Below, piece after piece: positions 59,282-64,000 of a stretch of DNA of 64,000 bases. Numbering within the stretch: position 1 is the stretch's first letter; each line of letters opens with the position of its first letter. The notes below the pieces were generated by a model. That model was not told the DNA's origin and ran no database searches. It was given only the letters and a program-made list of their open reading frames with translations. Made by a program: the position numbers and the translations under genes. The stretch comes from Cheilinus undulatus (taxonomy: Eukaryota; Chordata; Actinopteri; Labriformes; Labridae), in NCBI RefSeq assembly GCF_018320785.1, contig NC_054886.1, positions 30,701,732-30,765,731 of the forward strand. Reading direction: 5' to 3'.

Positions 59282-60695
59282 AAAAATGTAAACTAAAAAT
59301 ACAAAATCATACTTATAAATAACAGTGAGAAGGAAAAGAAAAGGGCAAAAAGACAGAGACCATACAACTCACATTCTGGGTTACAAGGCTGACAGTAAGG
59401 GCATAAAAAGAGAAAAGCTTTTTGGGGCTCAGTCCTTTGAAATCTTTTAGAGTTAACGTTATTAAGCTGGGGGACATCCTGATTTGAGGGGTTGAAGTCT
59501 TGGTGATCTGTATGTCATTCATGTAGACTTTATTAGTATAAAACATTGTTGGATCCACTCCATGTTTATCCTTCTCAAGGTAACTTGATCATATTGTGAA
59601 TAAAACAGATCATTCATTCACTTTTATGCAGCGTAATATGCTGTGTTGGTCAGATAAAGAAAAATTGAGACATTTTACAGTCTTGTTAGATTTCTGAAAA
59701 TGAAAAATAAAAAAAGAAGAAAAGAGGAGAGAATTTCAACATATTCTCTCTCTAGACTTAAAACTACAAAACTCAAAATACAACAAATTTATTCAAAATT
59801 AATTCTGTACATCTTTTAAAAAGGTGATTATTACAGCTGTCATACAATTAAAATGTTTTTATGAGAATTTTGTTGTTTTGTGTATAATTTACTGTATGGA
59901 AATGTTTCACTTAAGGTTATTGTTGAATATTTCCTGACCGTACCGTTGATGGATGATTGCCACTCCTGCCATCAGAGTGACCAATCAGCCTATTGGTTAA
60001 CAGATCTATACTTATGGGTGTGGCTACCATTCTTCAAAAATGATCACCTGGAAAAGACTGGTTAAAATGATTCAATAAAGCTTATCTTGGTATTGAGAAT
60101 ATTAAAAACATTACAAAAATTCAACACAGATTTTCACATTATATTGTATTGAGCGGTAATTTGTCATTCTGTCTGGCCCCATTCAGCCACCTATTATAGT
60201 GAGCCTATACCTGGTATACGACTATGATTTAGTTGGGCTGAAAGCAGCAGAGGTACTGCTATTTGCATGGCATAAAAACTGCATTCAGACATTGTTTCAA
60301 AGAGAGAGAACTGGAATAAATGTGGTCAAGAATGATTAAAAAAAGAAAATACCCAAAATACAAAAAAACATAACCCTTTTATATTTGTTTGTAGGGATGC
60401 CAAAATTCAAGATAATTAAGAGACATTTCCTCAACTAGCTTTCTCTTCTGTCCCCACTGAAGCAAAACTTTTATAAATATAGAATATAGAAATTTGGGGG
60501 AAAAAATGAGACAGAGGAATAAGGAAAGCACCTTTATTAAGTTCAAAGGGGCATTTAAGTTTCAAGGTAGGTTAGGTTGGTATAGGTAGCCAATTGGGAG
60601 TCATAGTAAATGGCTATGATTGACTAATGCTAAGTTTGTTTTCATTTTTTTTCTTATTATGATTTTGTGTCCATTGCCAGAGCCAAAACTTTCCA

Positions 60696-60709
60696 ACAGA
60701 AGGTGGCAG
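60696..60709 (+). promoter_or_regulatory. CTCF-like motif
   Basis: ACAGAAGGTGGCAG matches CCASYAGRKGGCRS at 12 of 14 positions, plus orientation. Motif only. Confidence 0.25.
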
Positions 60710-60899
60710 TAATGCACTAAAGTAATGGATGCCAACTAGTGTTCCCATTCAGTTAAACACAATTATTCTATGTAGTTGACTGGTCTAAAGACAAGTAAAT
60801 ACATTCTGTTGACCAACTCCCCGCTGCAACAGTAACACAAATTCACACCATAATCTCCTGTTTATTCCAAAGTTGAGGCTTAAATCTAAATGTGACAGG

Positions 60900-61535
60900 T
60901 CCTTTTCCACCAGAGCCACTTGACTTTGGAATGACCTACCCAAGGAGATAAGCCATGCAAAACCAGTGACATCTTTTAAATCTCTTCTTAAAACAAATTT
61001 TTTATAGACCTGCTTCTATGTGATGTTGTCTCCTTACTCTTATTTAGTTGGCATTTTCTTACGTTCTTTCAGTTTCTTAGCATATTTAATTTCCTCTTAA
61101 TCTTTTACTTACCTTTACTCCCTGTAAATCTAATTTTATTTACCTGCCCCTTTGGCTGTGTTTAATTGTTATTACCTGCCTTCCTCATTTTAATTCTTTT
61201 AACTCTTTCATTGCTTCTCTTTTGTATACCTTTGCTATTACATTAATCAATTTTACTGCCTTTGTATAGTTATATAGCTTGTTTAATCTTGCTTTATTTG
61301 TTTATCCAGTCTTGCCCCCTTTATTTACATTTTGATGCCCTTTATTGTTTAGCGCTCTTTTTTGTTTTACTCCTCTTTGTTTCTCTTTTAATTTCTCATG
61401 TCTATAATTTTGGTCCTCTTGATCTCAGCCTGTGTTGCTGGGTTCTTCCATCCATCTACATCCGCTTATGGTTGCGGGGCTAACAGGCCAAGCAAGTCCA
61501 CCAAGACATCCCTTCCTTGGATAAATGGATGGACA
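60900..61535. repeat. LINE 3'-end fragments
   Basis: 60900-61440 begins TTGGAATGACCTACCCAAGG...TCTTCTTAAAACAAATTTTT, related to 9895-10260 (plus orientation). 61445-61535 (CCATCCATCTACATCCGCTT) resembles the reverse-complement tail of the other LINE family. Confidence 0.5.
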
Positions 61536-61539
61536 GATG

Positions 61540-63600
61540 AGTATGTTGTGTTTTTAATGGACAAAAATGTTAATTCTGACCAAGGTACACCTCTACATAT
61601 ACTGTAGAATTAACATAATGTTTGGAATTCAAGCCCAGAGTTTAATTTTTATAGCTAAGGAATAATTCAAATAAAATCAACCCCTTAATAAAAGACATTA
61701 GAAATGATTAAAAGACGTCTGTTTTTACTTCCAGTTGAACAAGCAGAGCAGCATGTCATTAGGAATAATACACAGGTCACGGTTTCAAGATAGTAACAAT
61801 AAATAAAACATCAGTCGGTTGTAAACTTGTTCATCATGAAGTGACATATCAAACTCTTTGTTGGTTTCATATTCAGGGCATGAAGCTAACTTTCAAACCA
61901 ACCAGCCAAGAACTTCTTTGGAGCAATGTGCTGGACACTAACTCATAAACGATAAAAATGGTACATTATCTCCTCAGGATATAAATGCTTTTTCTGTTTA
62001 GCCACAGAAGTCAGTAAAACTGAAGGTCTTTGAACTGAACTGTTTGGCTGGTGGCTGAGCGTTAAGTTCAGGCCCCCTTTATTTATACACACATTCCTTC
62101 CCGCTGTCATAGAACAGCTAATGGAGTGAGCTTGTTTTGTTTCAGCCAGTCGTCATTGGTTAGATTTTAACAAATAAATCACCATTAAGGATGAACCGAA
62201 ACAAGCGCACCCCTTTGATCGACATTGATACAAAAAACAAACAAAAACAGATCAACTGCATTTTCAATAGAGTCAAACAAGCTAGCCAGTGCCCTGACAG
62301 TCAACACAAATCTGAAAAATATTTACAGTTTCAAACATTTTCAGGTGTTTAACGAGGTTGCGGCGGAATTCATTTCATTTGGAGTGACTTTGGAAGTTTT
62401 TCAGATTTTACAGAGCCCTCTCCTCCACCATTCTCTGTTAAACTTCGACTCAGAAAAACTGGATTTTAAGGTGCACTAAAAATATATGCACCACATGATT
62501 CTGAAAATCATTTTGAACCTCGTCATTTTACCCAGATCATAAACGAAAAACACAAAAAAAGGTTTCAGAGTTTCAGTAACTTTCCCTTCAGGAGAATTGC
62601 ACATCACCGTTATAAAATTTCCTATGTCTGGCTAATGAAACAACAGTAGAAAAGGATATGGTGTGAGTGTGCCATCCTGTAAAATAGTGTCTGGAAACCT
62701 TTTAATTAACGACTTGAATCTCTCAAGCTTCCATCTCCTTTCAGTTCCAAACATAAGAGGAATAAGGCAGCTTTACTTTGGAAGATGGTGACTTCATTAG
62801 CATATATTCAACTCTAAGGATAGCATGTATTCACACTGTGAGCTAAATGAACAGAATAAGCTAGTAACTATGTAGCAAAGTACCTTGCTCATTACAAAAT
62901 TATAAGCTTTCAAGCATAAATTTTATCTCCTAATTTACTTCAAATTAGATTGTTTTAAGAAATTAACATCATGCTGTATTAAAGATGACTTTAATGCAGT
63001 AATTGATAACACTTTTGCATAAGAAAATTTAAATTGAGCCTCATAGCTCAGCGTCTCAATACAAATTACACATCTTTACTGGCCTTTCATGGTCATTGCT
63101 AAAACTCTCAAAGTTTTTAATTTGCTAGAAAGTACATTTAGTTTCACTGTTTAACATGATCTAAATTAAAGTTTCAAAAAGAAATGTATCAGTGATATCA
63201 GTAACTTAGTTTCCTTGTAACATATAAGAAAAAGGCGAATCACTCCATGTGATTAAAGTCACTTAATGTAAAAAAATGTGTCATTTTCAGAAGAAACAAG
63301 TGATATTATCTCTTAAATGGTAACTGTTCTCATTATTAAACACTATAGGATTGCTGTAAATACTTTGTTAGAATCATGTCATTAAATAAAATTAAAATCA
63401 AGCATTTGTAAAATGTTCCCTTCTGTATCTGAAACTTAAAAGTTAAGTTGGAATGACAATATATACATACATAAAAACACAAGGAGGGGCGAAGATACCT
63501 TAGGGTTTCTGGTTTCTTCTGCACTTTCAAATCCATACTAAAATGTCAGCTTTGAAAAAAACAAGACTAAATTGCACCTTTTGGGGTCACACAGCGCTTA
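61540..63600. other. Intergenic, no recognised feature
   Basis: AT-rich; no gene, RNA gene or nameable repeat seen. Confidence 0.4.
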
Positions 63601-63610
63601 ATGTGGAGTA

Positions 63611-63715
63611 CTATTTCTGCTGCAGCTTGTAAATTACTGGAGATTCTATCAAGCTAGCTTCAGCTACCTTCATTAGCTCTACCATTTCTGTGAATGCGTG
63701 TCCAACGATTGATGA
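63611..63715 (-). CDS. Weak candidate terminal exon of a gene continuing beyond the window
   Basis: The minus strand has a good acceptor (TTGTTTTTTCCCCAG) followed by an open frame SSIVGHAFTEMVELMKVAEA ending SPVIYKLQQK and a TAG stop at 63611. The amino-acid composition is ordinary for protein, but I recognise no family. Upstream exons would lie beyond position 64000 or between 63840 and 64000. It may be chance or a decayed transposon. Confidence 0.2.
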   Translation of the reverse strand, partial: SSIVGHAFTEMVELMKVAEASLIESPVIYKLQQK

Positions 63716-64000
63716 ATCTGGGGAAAAAACAAGTTCATTACAGCGGCAGTAGTGGTGAGAAAGGCAGTTGAATTGTTGTAAAAAATAAAGCATGGTATTT
63801 GAAAGTAACCTAACAAGGTTAACAACTGACTTTGCCATTTTTTATTGTATGTTTGCGAAGTATCGAGCTAAGATTGCTTTACTCCTTGTTTGGATGAAAA
63901 CTGACTTTTGTTTTGAAAGAGGAAAAGGAACTCATCAAAGGTTCCCATAGGAATGAATGGACTTCTGGTTGACTTACTTCCGTAACCATACATATGTGGA

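Larger units (their letters stand above)
58921..60890. other. Paralog B 3' flank and intergenic DNA
   Basis: Probable 3' UTR of paralog B to about 59.3 kb, then AT-rich DNA with no gene recognised. A CTCF-like motif is at 60696-60709. Confidence 0.4.

Noticed and set aside
1-64000. CRISPR arrays, tRNA and rRNA genes
   Set aside because: No regularly spaced identical repeats and no convincing cloverleaf or rRNA segment was seen; the tandem repeats present are degenerate minisatellites.

Overview
This window looks like nuclear DNA of a ray-finned (teleost) fish, probably a percomorph-type genome. It is AT-rich, has multi-exon genes with GT-AG introns, and is packed with fish-type mobile DNA: Tc1-like transposons, hAT-type non-autonomous elements, LINE 3' tails and several other dispersed repeats. 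There are no prokaryotic gene features, CRISPR arrays or recognisable tRNA/rRNA genes.

Four protein-coding genes can be supported. (1) pip4p1 (tmem55b) lies on the minus strand at 15220-24762. Its seven coding exons were assembled by hand and keep frame across every junction, giving 263 aa. It is a late-endosomal/lysosomal PtdIns(4,5)P2 4-phosphatase-type protein. (2) An intronless RING/B-box/coiled-coil/PRY-SPRY TRIM gene lies on the minus strand at 28635-30008 (457 aa). (3, 4) Two tandem plus-strand paralogs, A at 34606-44448 and B at 47388-58920, encode secreted cysteine-containing proteins of about 472 and about 425-432 aa. They share intron positions and phases almost exactly. I do not recognise an established name for this family.

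Layout: 1-15219 is intergenic or 3'-flank DNA full of transposon remnants. 15220-24762 is pip4p1, with a Tc1-like element in intron 6 and an hAT element with a perfect 8-bp target duplication plus a Tc1 remnant in intron 2. 24763-28634 holds the pip4p1 promoter side and a long degenerate minisatellite. 28635-30008 is the TRIM gene. 30009-34605 holds a decayed DNA transposon with nested insertions and two more minisatellite arrays in opposite polarity. 34606-58920 is the tandem paralog pair with TE-filled introns. 58921-64000 is mostly intergenic, with one weak candidate terminal exon on the minus strand near 63.6-63.7 kb.

The most interesting material is: the A/B tandem family itself; the loss of a splice acceptor and likely shrinkage of the Ser/Thr-rich exon in B; a run of eight ATG codons in B's signal peptide; a 12-bp block at the same distance upstream of both start codons; remnants of a RecQ-like helicase N-terminal exon at three loci, tandemly triplicated at one of them; and inverted-polarity minisatellite arrays flanking the TRIM gene. 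All homology statements come from reading the sequence and recalled family knowledge; no database search was run.
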